Positions 27,326 to 36,065 of a stretch of DNA of 64,000 bases are shown here, in pieces. The notes beneath the pieces were generated by a model. It searched no databases and had not been told where the DNA came from. It was given only the letters and a program-made list of their open reading frames with translations. A program made the position numbers and the translations under genes. Within the stretch, counting starts at the first letter, position 1, and every line of letters begins with the position of its first letter. The DNA comes from Mycobacterium noviomagense. GTDB taxonomy: Bacteria; Actinomycetota; Actinomycetes; Mycobacteriales; Mycobacteriaceae. The stretch is taken from NCBI RefSeq assembly GCF_010731635.1, contig NZ_AP022583.1, positions 806,001-870,000 on the forward strand, in the 5' to 3' direction.

Positions 27326-28825
27326 TCAGCCCGCTGCGTACGCGAGCATTGGCTCGGAAGACGCTTGTCCAGTTGCTGGCGCGATAGTCAGACCTGTCGG
27401 ACGAATCTGGTAGCGGGTTCCGTCCGTCGGGTTCGTCACGTCGAAGCCTTGTGACGACCGCACTGCATTTGCCAGCTCGATGCTGGCGCTGTCACTTAGA
27501 CGAACCCCGCGATAGTAGAAGTTTCCGGGCTGGATCTCGCATACCACTAACACGGACTGAGTGGTGCGAGCCATGACTGCCGGCTCAGTTCCCGGATCGC
27601 AACGCGCACCAGGGTAACTGGTCCAGCCAAGGTTGTCGGTTCCCGGCAGGCTACTGGGGCGCAAATGCGCAGTTGTTGTTGCTGATTCGGTCGTCGCTGG
27701 CGCGATAGGTGCCATCGGGCTTTGCGGCCCCCTGCCATTTCGTTCGCCGTTGCGGTCGCGGACAATTACCGAAAAAACGACGACCAGCGCCGCAAGCAGC
27801 ATGATGCCGGATGCAACAGCTAGGATCAGTGGGCCGCGTCCAAACCTATTCCTTGCCGGTGGTGCTTCGGCTTGCTGAATGTGATCCCTGTACGGAATGT
27901 AATCGGATCCCTCGGGGTTCGGCCACCGTTGAGAAAATCTGCGAGTGTCCCTTGGCTGATCGGGGTGAGTAGCTTCAGCCGGCCTCTGGCGTGAAGCTGC
28001 AGCATTAGCTGCGCGCGCAAGCTCACCCGCTGACGCAAACCGCGACTCCGGCCGCTTTTCCATGCCGCGGGCAATGACGTCATCGAAATCGCGCGCCAGC
28101 TCTGGACGCGTGACGCTCGGTGGAGCGGGGCGTCTCATAGTATGCGCAGCCATCATTTGCAATACGTCCCCTGGCGGAAAAGGGGTATGGCCGGTCAGGC
28201 ATTCGTATAGCACGCATGCCAGCGAGTAGACGTCGGCCGGCGGGCCCACATGCTCGCCGGTGAACCGTTCCGGCGCCATGTACGCGCACGACCCAATCGC
28301 GGCCCCGGCGCTGGTAAGGCCTGTCTCCCCGCCCAGGTGCGCGATGCCGAAATCGACCAGGTAGGCGAAGTCGTTCCGGTTGAGAAGGACGTTTTCCGGC
28401 TTGACGTCGCGATGGACGAGTCCGCAGGCATGTGCAGCGTCCAGGGCCGCGGCCACTTGCGCGACGATTGAGGTCGCGCGGGCCGGATCCAGCGGGCCGT
28501 TCTCCGCTAGTACGGTCTTAAGGTCGTGGCCCTCCACCAAGCGCATGTCGATGTAAAGCACCCCGTTGATCTCCCCAAAGTCATGCACGGGGATGACGTG
28601 CGGCTCCTGTAATCGCGCCGCTACCCGCGATTCGCGACGGAACCTCTCCTGGTACGACGGATCGGCCGCGAACTCGCGGCGCAGCAATTTCACGGCGACC
28701 ACGCGATCCTTGACGGTGTCATAGGCCTGATACACCTCGCCCATACCGCCCGCCCCAATCAGCGAACGGAGCTCGTAGGGTCCGAACATCTCGCCGACGC
28801 GTGAGCCACCGCGGGAGCCGGTCAT
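27326..28825 (-). CDS. Membrane-anchored Ser/Thr protein kinase (PknF/PknH-like)
   Basis: A 499-residue receptor kinase. The kinase domain at about 14-275 has GAGGMGEVY, VAVKLL, HRDVKPEN, DFGIA and YMAPE. The juxtamembrane linker is charged. One membrane helix (LILAVASGIMLLAALVVVF, about 333-357) leads to an extracytoplasmic domain of about 140 residues. That domain has a cysteine pair and the motif VVCEIQPGNFYYRGVRLSD, found in other mycobacterial exported proteins. It differs from the first kinase in carrying its own sensor. About 3.2 kb separates it from the first kinase, with the EmbR-like gene between them. Confidence 0.92.
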   Translation of the reverse strand: MTGSRGGSRVGEMFGPYELRSLIGAGGMGEVYQAYDTVKDRVVAVKLLRREFAADPSYQERFRRESRVAARLQEPHVIPVHDFGEINGVLYIDMRLVEGHDLKTVLAENGPLDPARATSIVAQVAAALDAAHACGLVHRDVKPENVLLNRNDFAYLVDFGIAHLGGETGLTSAGAAIGSCAYMAPERFTGEHVGPPADVYSLACVLYECLTGHTPFPPGDVLQMMAAHTMRRPAPPSVTRPELARDFDDVIARGMEKRPESRFASAGELARAANAAASRQRPAEATHPDQPRDTRRFSQRWPNPEGSDYIPYRDHIQQAEAPPARNRFGRGPLILAVASGIMLLAALVVVFSVIVRDRNGERNGRGPQSPMAPIAPATTESATTTAHLRPSSLPGTDNLGWTSYPGARCDPGTEPAVMARTTQSVLVVCEIQPGNFYYRGVRLSDSASIELANAVRSSQGFDVTNPTDGTRYQIRPTGLTIAPATGQASSEPMLAYAAG

Positions 28826-29208
28826 TCGGCAATTTTTTCACCAGCCAGCGGCGAAGACTGCGGTTCGCGCAAGTTGCAGAGCACGAACAGCTTAAGAGCT
28901 TGACGACCCGGTGTCTTACGTCTTGGTTGCCGGCTGAGACACTTTGGGCCCGGCCGGTGATCACTCGGCTGTTCCGATCACCGGCCGGCGCTCAGTACCA
29001 TGCCAAGGCAACGTGATTTTCGATCCCAGCGTTGGCATTGCGAGCCAATCGCACACCCGCAATAACGTCTAAGCGATAGCGCCTCGCTAGGGGAGGCCGC
29101 TTCCGAAGAAACATTGCAGCAGCTATCCCCACCGCGGTTAGTACGCGGTTTTCGTCGCGGGCCTCCAATCCGGTCCGCCGATCAATTCTCGAATCACTTC
29201 CCTTCTCC
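28826..29208. other. Intergenic, one doubtful frame
   Basis: A minus-strand frame (about 28992-29225; NRVLTAVGIAAAMFLRKRP) has passable codon bias but overlaps the exported protein's end and lacks a clear start. The rest is the upstream region of the second kinase. Confidence 0.35.
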
Positions 29209-29562
29209 TCAGAACAGGACGACAACTGCGTCGTTGCCGCCGACGCAGCGCACCGCGCTCACGCGCTCACCGTCGGTGAGTAGGGCTGGAAACCCAGGCT
29301 GGCATTGCATGTCGTAGACCTCACCGGTCACCGGGCTGTACGCCACCACGATCGCAGGCTCGCCTTGGTTGAAATAGCCTCTGAGGACGTTATGCGCGAA
29401 CTCACAGCTGGTTACGGTTGTGGCGACACCCGAATGGCCATCAGGGCAGACGATGAACCCCTCGTCAGCGCTAGCAGGGGCGGCTAAGCCTAGACAGGTT
29501 GCCGTTAACCCGGTGAGCATGGCGGCGGTGATCGCTTGTGTAATCGCATTGTTGTCATTCAT
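29209..29562 (-). CDS. Small exported protein next to the kinase
   Basis: A 117-residue precursor. The signal peptide ends near ASADEG. The mature part has three cysteines and the pattern VTSCEFAHNVLRGYF, AYSPVTGEVYDMQC, VRCVGGNDAVVVLF. This pattern recurs in mycobacterial exported proteins and in the sensor regions of some Ser/Thr kinases. It may bind or be sensed by the adjacent receptor kinase; this is inference from position. It is transcribed in the same direction as that kinase. Confidence 0.65.
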   Translation of the reverse strand: MNDNNAITQAITAAMLTGLTATCLGLAAPASADEGFIVCPDGHSGVATTVTSCEFAHNVLRGYFNQGEPAIVVAYSPVTGEVYDMQCQPGFPALLTDGERVSAVRCVGGNDAVVVLF

Positions 29563-29767
29563 CTCATTTCTCTTTCATGTCTTTAATTGACATGAGCCGA
29601 ATAGCGCCCGGTCATCAACCGAAACGCGCTGATGCCCTTAGCACATAATGATCCGCATCAAGGTTTTGTTGCTCGGAATAGCGAATAAAAAGAGCGACCA
29701 GAAACCAAGTACCACCCGAAGTCAACACCCCGGTCCGCAACGTCGAACAGTTGCGTCACCGCAATAG

Positions 29768-32023
29768 CTGCTTGATCTCAAGACGCCTGCGATCGATCCG
29801 GACATCCTGGACAACAAGATCAAGGCTCACCGCCGATTGTTCATGACGGCTACCCCGCGCATCTACTCGGCTCATGTCCTGAAGACAGCGAAGGAGGCAG
29901 GTTATGAGTTCGCCTCGATGGACGACGAGGAGAAATTCGGAAAAGTATTCCACCGTCTCACCTTTCACCAGGCGATAGAGCTGAAGCTACTGACCGACTA
30001 CCAGGTCGCCATCATCGGTGTCGATAACGCCACCTACCGAGACTGGGCCGAAAAGGGTTGGTTCATTACCGTTGACGGTAAGGAAGTGAAGGACGCTCGC
30101 TCCGTGGCTGGACAGATCGGGCTAGCCAAAGCGATGCGCGAGTACGAACTGCACCGGGTCATCACTTTCCACCGGCTCGTCAAGGGGGCCAAAGAGTTTA
30201 AGGCGTCGTTTCCTGGCGTCATCGATTGGATGCCCGCACGGCAGCGACCCAAGGGCAAGCTGTGGACGGATCATGTTGACGGCACGATGTCTGCCTGGGA
30301 ACGCCAGCGTCGGCTGCAACGTCTTGGCGATGTAGGTAATGGCGAGCACGGGGTTATCTCTAATGCACGTTGCCTCACCGAAGGAATCGACGTTCCCACC
30401 CTTGACGGAGTGGCCTTCATCGACCCAAAACGATCAGACATCGACATCGCCCAGGCTGTCGGTCGTGCCATCCGGCTTGCTGACGACAAGACAATCGGCA
30501 CCATCGTCATCCCCGTTTTCATCGACACTGACGAACCGAATCCTGATGTCGTCCTTAAAGACTCAGCATTCAAGGCGGTTTGGGACGTTTTGCTGGCACT
30601 ACGATCCCACGACGAAGACTTGGCCCAACAGTTAGATGACCTGCGCCGGATGCTCGGACGGCTACCTAGTGGCAGCCGTGGTTCATTACGACTGCCGCCC
30701 AAGATTGTCGAGATTCCAGATGTCTGCGGTGCCGACTTCGCCCGCGCTTTCGAGGTGCGCCTTATTGAGCAGACCACCGCGTCGTGGGAGTTCTGGTTCG
30801 GGCTGCTGGAACGGTTCCTCGATGACAACGGTCACGCCCGCGTCCCGCAGTCCTACTCCCTGGATGGCTACTCGCTCGGCTCGTGGGTTAGCACGCAGCG
30901 CAGTCGCCACCGCAAGGCTACCCTCGCCGCGGATTTGCAACATCGGCTTGAAGACCTGCCCGGCTGGACATGGGACATTCTGGCCGACCAATGGGAGGCG
31001 GGGTTCAGCCGACTCCTGGACTACGTTGAACGCCACGGTTATGCCCGCGTCCCAGTGTCCTACATGGTCGATGGCTACAAGCTAGGCGCGTGGGTAAACG
31101 AACAATGCACTAGACATGCCAAAGGCATCCTGGAGGCCGACCGCGAACGCCGACTCCTCGAACTGGCCGGTTGGACATGGGACCGGCACGACGACACATG
31201 GGAGAAGGGTTACCGCAGACTCCTGGACTACGTCGAACGCCACGGTGATGCCCGCGTCCCGCAGTTATACACCGTCGATGGTTACCAGCTCGGTGCATGG
31301 GCCACGACGCAACGCGTCAATCGCACTAAAGGCACCCTTGACGCAGATCGCGAACGGCGACTGCAAGACCTGCCGGGGTGGACATGGGACGCTGTCACCG
31401 ACAAATGGGAGGACGGTTACCACCGGCTCATGCAATACGTTGAATCTAACGGTGATTCCCGTGTCCCATACTCCTACACCGTCGATGGCTACCAGCTCGG
31501 TGCATGGGTCAAGATCCAGCGGGGTTCCTTCGCCGACGGTCTGCTTGATGGCGACCGCCAACGCCGACTGCAGGAACTGCCTGGGTGGACATGGGACCCT
31601 CGCGCCGATATGTGGGAGGAGGGTTTCCGCCGACTCGTGGGTTATGTCGAACGCCATGGTGATGCCCGCGTCCCGAAGCCATACATTGTCGATGGCTACA
31701 AACTCGGCGACTGGGTGCACAACCAACGCAGCTTCCGCGCCAGAGGCGCACTTGACGCAGACCGCGAACGCCGACTTCAGGAACTGGCCGGATGGACATG
31801 GGACCCTCGCGCCGACAAGTGGGAGGAGGGTTATCGCCGACTCGTGGATTATGTCGAACGCCATGGTGATGCCCGTGTCCCGCAGTCTCACACCGTCGAT
31901 GGCTACCAACTCGGTGCATGGGTCACAACGCAACGCCAAAGGCAGAAGAAAGCATTACTTGATGCCGATCGCCAACGCCGACTCGAAGGGCTGCCCGGCT
32001 GGACTTGGAATGCACGCCCGTAG
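29768..32023 (+). pseudogene. 5'-truncated superfamily 2 helicase with six helicase-associated (HA) repeats
   Basis: The frame opens after a TAG at 29765 and already reads DPDILDNKIKAHRRLFMTATPRIYS, the end of a DEAD-type domain (motif III MTATPR). Walker A and the DExH box are absent upstream. The second RecA domain is present (GVISNARCLTEGIDVPTLDG, IDIAQAVGRAIR), followed by six 69-residue HA repeats. ATP hydrolysis is not expected. A shortened product could start at 29837 or 29843. Full-length relatives lie in phage-defence and restriction contexts. Confidence 0.75.
30779..32020 (+). repeat. Six tandem 207-bp repeats encoding HA domains
   Basis: The Trp-Glu anchor codons recur at 30785, 30992, 31199, 31406, 31613 and 31820, always 207 bp apart. 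Each unit encodes WExGYRRLLDYVERHGxARV, a YxVDGYxLGAWV core and ADRxRRLxELPGWTWD. Units 5 and 6 are the most alike, which suggests recent unequal crossing-over. Confidence 0.9.
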
Positions 32024-32309
32024 TGAACCGTTTGTTGAGAGTCATGGGAAGCCCTGCACTGAGACACCAGACCGCCCTGTGCGAAGGACAAGACGCAGAA
32101 AGACCAGAGCGGCTTGGTGATCAGGGTGCCCAGCCAGGAACTGGCCCGCCCCCATGTTTCGCGGGCGACGGCTGGGCACGTCTAGGCCACCGTTTTCCCG
32201 CCCAATTGACCGCTGAGCGACGTTCGGTGGCGAGTCGTGGGATTCATCCTGTCAGTGTTCGTTCGTCTGTTCTGCTGGCTGTGAGCGGGCGTATAGCCCG
32301 CGCAAATCT

Positions 32310-33185
32310 CTAGTGCCGCAAGAACGCGGCGCGTTGGTAATCGTCAAGAACGCTGCGGGTTTCCGGCGCGAAGCGCCTGGCGCGATTACGGTTTCGACGC
32401 CGGTAGAGATCCAGCAACGCCTGGGCCGGATCGGTCATGTCAAGCCCGCCGTATCGCTTGCCGCGTTCCTCATTTAGCCTGCGCCTCAGGGTAAGTTCAC
32501 GCTGCGCCGCGTCATTGCTGCGGTGTTCGACACCCGGCAACACGGTCGGCGGCGCGGATACCGCTAGGTCAGTGCGCGTGAACAACGAACGTAGCTCACC
32601 CTGCGCGGCCAGGGCGATCACGTCTTCTTCGTCCACATCAGCGAACAGTGAAAGCGACCGGTACAAGGTCTTCACGGTGGCGTCGGGATATGCCGGAATC
32701 GCCGTTGGCGCGACGTCAATCAGCCGACCACTCACCAGGTGACGTTCAGGCATCCCGCCGTCACCCAGACGCCAGTCGTCATCGTACGCCTGGAAACTGA
32801 ACGACGATCCAGGCAGGTCGCCGCGCTCGGCCAATTCCCAGACATCGCTGCGGGTTTCGGGGACCCGGACTGAGTAGTCCAGCCCGGTGTTGTCCAGCTT
32901 CAATTCCAGCGTCCGAGATGCGGTGCTACCCAGTAGCATTCGCGGGTCGTGCTCGAAACGTGCGACAACCATGGGCCAGCCGTCGCTCTTTGACTTGTTG
33001 AAGAACGACGGTTCTACAACCTCTCGGATGCCGCCCATTGGGTGTGAACGCTTCCCGAACACGGCTGCGTAGCCGCCGATTACGCGGGCTTGGCCGCCGT
33101 TGAGACTGCGCGTCTCAACTCGCAGACCATTGGAGAACACACCTGTATGTAGCCGCTCCATCGATGGATCACTGCTCATTGACAT
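32310..33185 (-). CDS. HK97-type prohead protease with C-terminal extension
   Basis: A phage capsid-maturation serine protease of 291 residues. The protease domain is about 1-175: GGYAAVFGKRSHPMGGIREV, VVARFEHDPRMLLGSTAS with the catalytic His, and GDLPGSSFSFQAYDDDW with the catalytic Ser. The phiRv1 and phiRv2 relatives are about 170-177 residues; here about 115 extra residues follow, including RRRLNEERGKRYGG. The major capsid gene expected next is absent. Confidence 0.82.
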   Translation of the reverse strand: MSMSSDPSMERLHTGVFSNGLRVETRSLNGGQARVIGGYAAVFGKRSHPMGGIREVVEPSFFNKSKSDGWPMVVARFEHDPRMLLGSTASRTLELKLDNTGLDYSVRVPETRSDVWELAERGDLPGSSFSFQAYDDDWRLGDGGMPERHLVSGRLIDVAPTAIPAYPDATVKTLYRSLSLFADVDEEDVIALAAQGELRSLFTRTDLAVSAPPTVLPGVEHRSNDAAQRELTLRRRLNEERGKRYGGLDMTDPAQALLDLYRRRNRNRARRFAPETRSVLDDYQRAAFLRH

Positions 33186-33532
33186 ACCTCCCTTTGTCGA
33201 TAACGGGTCAGGTACGCCTCGATGACTGTGTTGGTGACTTGTGCAATCTGGGAATCATCAACCAGCACAAGGAAAGCGCGCAAGTCGTCGGCCAACGTCG
33301 GCCACACGGCGCTGTCCACGATGCTGTCGCGGTCATGGAGCGCAGCAACCCAGATCAGTGGTGGGCGTATTCCGCTGCGCTCGTCCAATTGATACATCTG
33401 ACCGTAGAGCGCACCAAAGTTGCGCTTGTCAGTAACCGTGGCGCGCAGCCATTCTCGCGCCTGATCAGGAGTGTAGTCCTCGACGTCCCAGGTGAAAAAC
33501 GGCTTGGAGATAGGAGTTTCGTCGTCAAACAT
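33176..33532 (-). CDS. Phage-like hypothetical protein
   Basis: A 118-residue protein (MFDDETPISKPFFTWDVEDY; VWPTLADDLRAFLVLVDDSQ) encoded just before the prohead protease and overlapping it by 10 bp. Its own start overlaps the upstream gene's stop. Small genes of unknown function lie at this place in phiRv-type elements. Confidence 0.6.
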   Translation of the reverse strand: MFDDETPISKPFFTWDVEDYTPDQAREWLRATVTDKRNFGALYGQMYQLDERSGIRPPLIWVAALHDRDSIVDSAVWPTLADDLRAFLVLVDDSQIAQVTNTVIEAYLTRYRQREVCQ

Positions 33533-33858
33533 CAGGCCACCGACCACCCTTCGCCGCGTCCCTTAGGGAAAGCCGGGTGACGGCCAACAATCGACTCCGG
33601 TAACGGGCGTGCTTCCTCAGGTACCGGGTTCGGCGTTTGTTGAATGACCTCGTCCATCAACTTCGGGTTTTCCTCGTAGGCGCGGCCCAGTTGATCCAGG
33701 CCAACCTTGCCGTAATCGGCTAAGCCCTGCGCTACAAGACGTTTCGCGTCCAGGGGTGTTGGGACTTCAAGGGTGTCACCACGCCTGACATCATGCTTGC
33801 CGTACCACTGTCCACCCATATCCACACGGCTAGTCACCCGAATTGGCTTGTCTCCCAT
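33532..33858 (-). CDS. Phage-like hypothetical protein
   Basis: A 108-residue protein (IRVTSRVDMGGQWYGKHDVR; TPLDAKRLVAQGLADYG), beta-rich at the N-terminus. The pattern resembles the small head-region proteins of tailed phages, but the family is not certain. It overlaps its upstream neighbour's end by 25 bp. Confidence 0.55.
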   Translation of the reverse strand: MGDKPIRVTSRVDMGGQWYGKHDVRRGDTLEVPTPLDAKRLVAQGLADYGKVGLDQLGRAYEENPKLMDEVIQQTPNPVPEEARPLPESIVGRHPAFPKGRGEGWSVA

Positions 33859-34184
33859 TGCCTTGCCCCTTTCACGTTGCGAACAGGCCCTATGGGCCGG
33901 GGTATGGGCCGTACAGTCCGGGAAAACCGTGTCGCCCTTGATCTGTGCAACCAGCGTCGCGCGTGCCGGCGGTCTTCGTCCAACTTGTGGTCTTCACCGA
34001 TAAACGGTGCGCCGATTGCGGATTCGCCCGCGCTGCCGGTGGTATGCGCCGCTGCCACGGCGGCTGTGCCTGCCTCGCGGTGGATACGGGTCGCGTCGTT
34101 ACCGGCGTAAACCGCCGCAGCGTCTGCCGCCGGTGCGCGCGGCGGCTGGCTGTCGCCGCTAATCGACCCTTTAGTGAGTGCCAT
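33834..34184 (-). CDS. Phage-like hypothetical protein
   Basis: A 116-residue Ala- and Arg-rich protein (MALTKGSISGDSQPPRAP). Start ATG at 34184 behind CGGAG. The opposite strand is also open, so the call rests on the start site and the tight operon. It overlaps both neighbours. Confidence 0.45.
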   Translation of the reverse strand: MALTKGSISGDSQPPRAPAADAAAVYAGNDATRIHREAGTAAVAAAHTTGSAGESAIGAPFIGEDHKLDEDRRHARRWLHRSRATRFSRTVRPIPRPIGPVRNVKGARQWETSQFG

Positions 34185-34725
34185 TGGTGCTCCGTTTCAA
34201 ATGTGTTTCGTCGTCGTCTGTTTCGTCATCGTCATCGTCGAGGCCGTTAGCGACCTTGGCCAAATGCGCTAGTAACTCGTACTTTTCAAACAGCACGTAG
34301 TCATCTGAGTCATTTGACTCAGTGCAGTCGAGGTCGATACCGGCGTCCTCGGCGTAATCCAGCAGCCGCCACAATGTGCGGTATAACGATGTTGCGCACT
34401 CGATTCGGAAGTCTGCGGAATGGCCCTGCTGGTCGATTGCTTTAGCCGCTTCCCTGGCGATGATCACGTCGGCGGGGCATCGTGTTTTGACCTCGTCAGG
34501 CAGACGGACAATGAATTCCTCTGTGGCGCAGCTGTACTCATTCGGCCAGATTAACAACCCGCGCTCCGACCCGTCAGATACCTCGTAATTCCACTGAAGA
34601 TTCCAGGAAAGGTCTTCATATGTTCGAAACGCCATATCGCGCAACCAATCCGGGCTTTCAAATGCACTGATCACCGCCAACGCCATCGTCGCGGCGCGTT
34701 CCAGGTCTTCGCGTTCGCGTATCAC
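34171..34725 (-). CDS. Phage-like hypothetical acidic protein
   Basis: A 184-residue protein with a very acidic C-terminus (NGLDDDDDETDDDETHLKR). Starts at a GTG that overlaps the upstream gene's TGA in GTGA, so it is translationally coupled. No domain recognised. Confidence 0.55.
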   Translation of the reverse strand: MIREREDLERAATMALAVISAFESPDWLRDMAFRTYEDLSWNLQWNYEVSDGSERGLLIWPNEYSCATEEFIVRLPDEVKTRCPADVIIAREAAKAIDQQGHSADFRIECATSLYRTLWRLLDYAEDAGIDLDCTESNDSDDYVLFEKYELLAHLAKVANGLDDDDDETDDDETHLKRSTNGTH

Positions 34726-35141
34726 TGCGCCCTCCTTGCCGCTTTCCCAGCCATTGCCGAGACCGTGGCCAAACGACCGCCCGTCTTTTTGCGCGGGCCC
34801 TTCAGTTCGCCGAGCAGGTTTCGGAGTTCGTGCGCGTTTCTTGCCGTCATTGCCGCGTGCGCCGGGTCATCGAGCCGCTGAGCCACGGTGATCGCGGCTG
34901 CGACGATGGCCGGGTGTTCGGCGGCACGGGGAAGCAACTCGACCTCGGCCAGGACGGCAAGCTCGTTCGGCCCCGGCTGCTGCACCGGCTGGCCGGTGTT
35001 TGGCAGCGCTACCACGTTTGGCACCGGGTCTGGCCGGGCTGCGCGCTGGCGACGACGGGCTGCGGCCTCGGCGGCGCGGCAGACGTTGCAGCGGCATCCA
35101 CTTCGATACGCGCTGCGACCGTGCCTACCCTGCTCATTCAT
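34722..35141 (-). CDS. Phage-like protein with GCRC-CxxC motif
   Basis: A 139-residue basic protein. The N-terminus HGRSAYRSGCRCNVCRAAEA is a short Cys motif frequent in actinophage genes, possibly zinc-binding. The C-terminal half is helical and basic (LRNLLGELKGPRKKTGGRLA). A small terminase-like or packaging role is possible but unproven. It is the first gene of the five-gene phage operon that ends with the prohead protease. Confidence 0.55.
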   Translation of the reverse strand: MNEQGRHGRSAYRSGCRCNVCRAAEAAARRRQRAARPDPVPNVVALPNTGQPVQQPGPNELAVLAEVELLPRAAEHPAIVAAAITVAQRLDDPAHAAMTARNAHELRNLLGELKGPRKKTGGRLATVSAMAGKAARRAQ

Positions 35142-35371
35142 AAACGCTTATGATACGCGCGGATCGCGTTGTCTCCGAATCGAATTCCCTTTGTATCAGC
35201 AAATGGCGCGGCTGTCGATACGATAGCGGACTGGAGCGGTCGCCACCGGATTGTTTGCTGTGGTTAGCTCGTGGTTACAGATACCGAGTCGCGCGCGACG
35301 CCCAAAACCGTCCGCGAAAAGCTGGGATGCCTAGCACTCGGGGAGCGGGTGCCACCAAGAAATCGGAGACG

Positions 35372-35923
35372 CTAGGACAGGTTGACAACTACTCCGGGTG
35401 AATGCATCGACTCGCGAAGCACCACGTGAGCCGGCTTCACATCGTCGGGCACACTGAACGCCAAGACAGCCTTCAGCTTGACGCCCGGGTTGATATCGGT
35501 CTGGATTATTGCTTGTGAGTTGAACGCCGATGCCTCCTCTAGTCCGTGCAGATCTACGGAAAACTCACGGCCCTGAGCGTCGATGAGCTTCTGGTAGTCG
35601 GCGACGTAGGTCTGCGCGCTAATGCCCAGGTTCTCTATTGTCAAGATCACCGCTAGTGCGCCGCTTTTTGGTCCCTGTACTTCGGTGACTGTGAAAGCTA
35701 GGTTGCCGTCTTGCGCTTCTTGACCCATGCCAGCAGATGGGGCCCGGGTGGTGGTCTGCGGCGACAACGGGGACGGCCACGCCGACGACGGTGGCGCAGC
35801 GGTGACGGTGACCGTGACTGTCTTGGTCTCAGTCTGAAGAAGCGGGCGCACCGCACTGCAAGACGCGGCGAGCCCTGACACGAGCATCAGCGACGTGATA
35901 AGTGCGACCAGTTTCACCCCCAT
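35372..35923 (-). CDS. DUF4352-type lipoprotein
   Basis: A 183-residue lipoprotein: signal peptide, lipobox LAASC, a Thr/Pro-rich spacer (TETKTVTVTVTAAPPSS), then an immunoglobulin-like DUF4352 domain (GNLAFTVTEVQGPKSGALAV, VILTIENLGISAQTY). Encoded inside the phage-like segment but not part of its operon. Lipoproteins of this kind are often prophage cargo that alters the host surface, for example to exclude other phages; that role is inference here. The 230 bp upstream of it (35142-35371 lies downstream) hold no gene. Confidence 0.7.
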   Translation of the reverse strand: MGVKLVALITSLMLVSGLAASCSAVRPLLQTETKTVTVTVTAAPPSSAWPSPLSPQTTTRAPSAGMGQEAQDGNLAFTVTEVQGPKSGALAVILTIENLGISAQTYVADYQKLIDAQGREFSVDLHGLEEASAFNSQAIIQTDINPGVKLKAVLAFSVPDDVKPAHVVLRESMHSPGVVVNLS

Positions 35924-36065
35924 GGACCCAGCTTAGGTCGTCCTCTCGCTCCTATCCCTCGTTGATCTTCGCGTCGAACAACTGAGTGCGGGCCGAGGGC
36001 GTCCAGCAGTTCGTTCACGAACCCCCTAGGATTCGGTGGTCGGAGGTCTGATCCGGTTGACGCAA

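Noticed and set aside
33945-34250. Plus-strand Cys/Arg-rich frame with CxxC pairs
   Set aside because: It resembles a zinc protein but is antisense to a tightly overlapping phage operon and lacks a ribosome-binding site.
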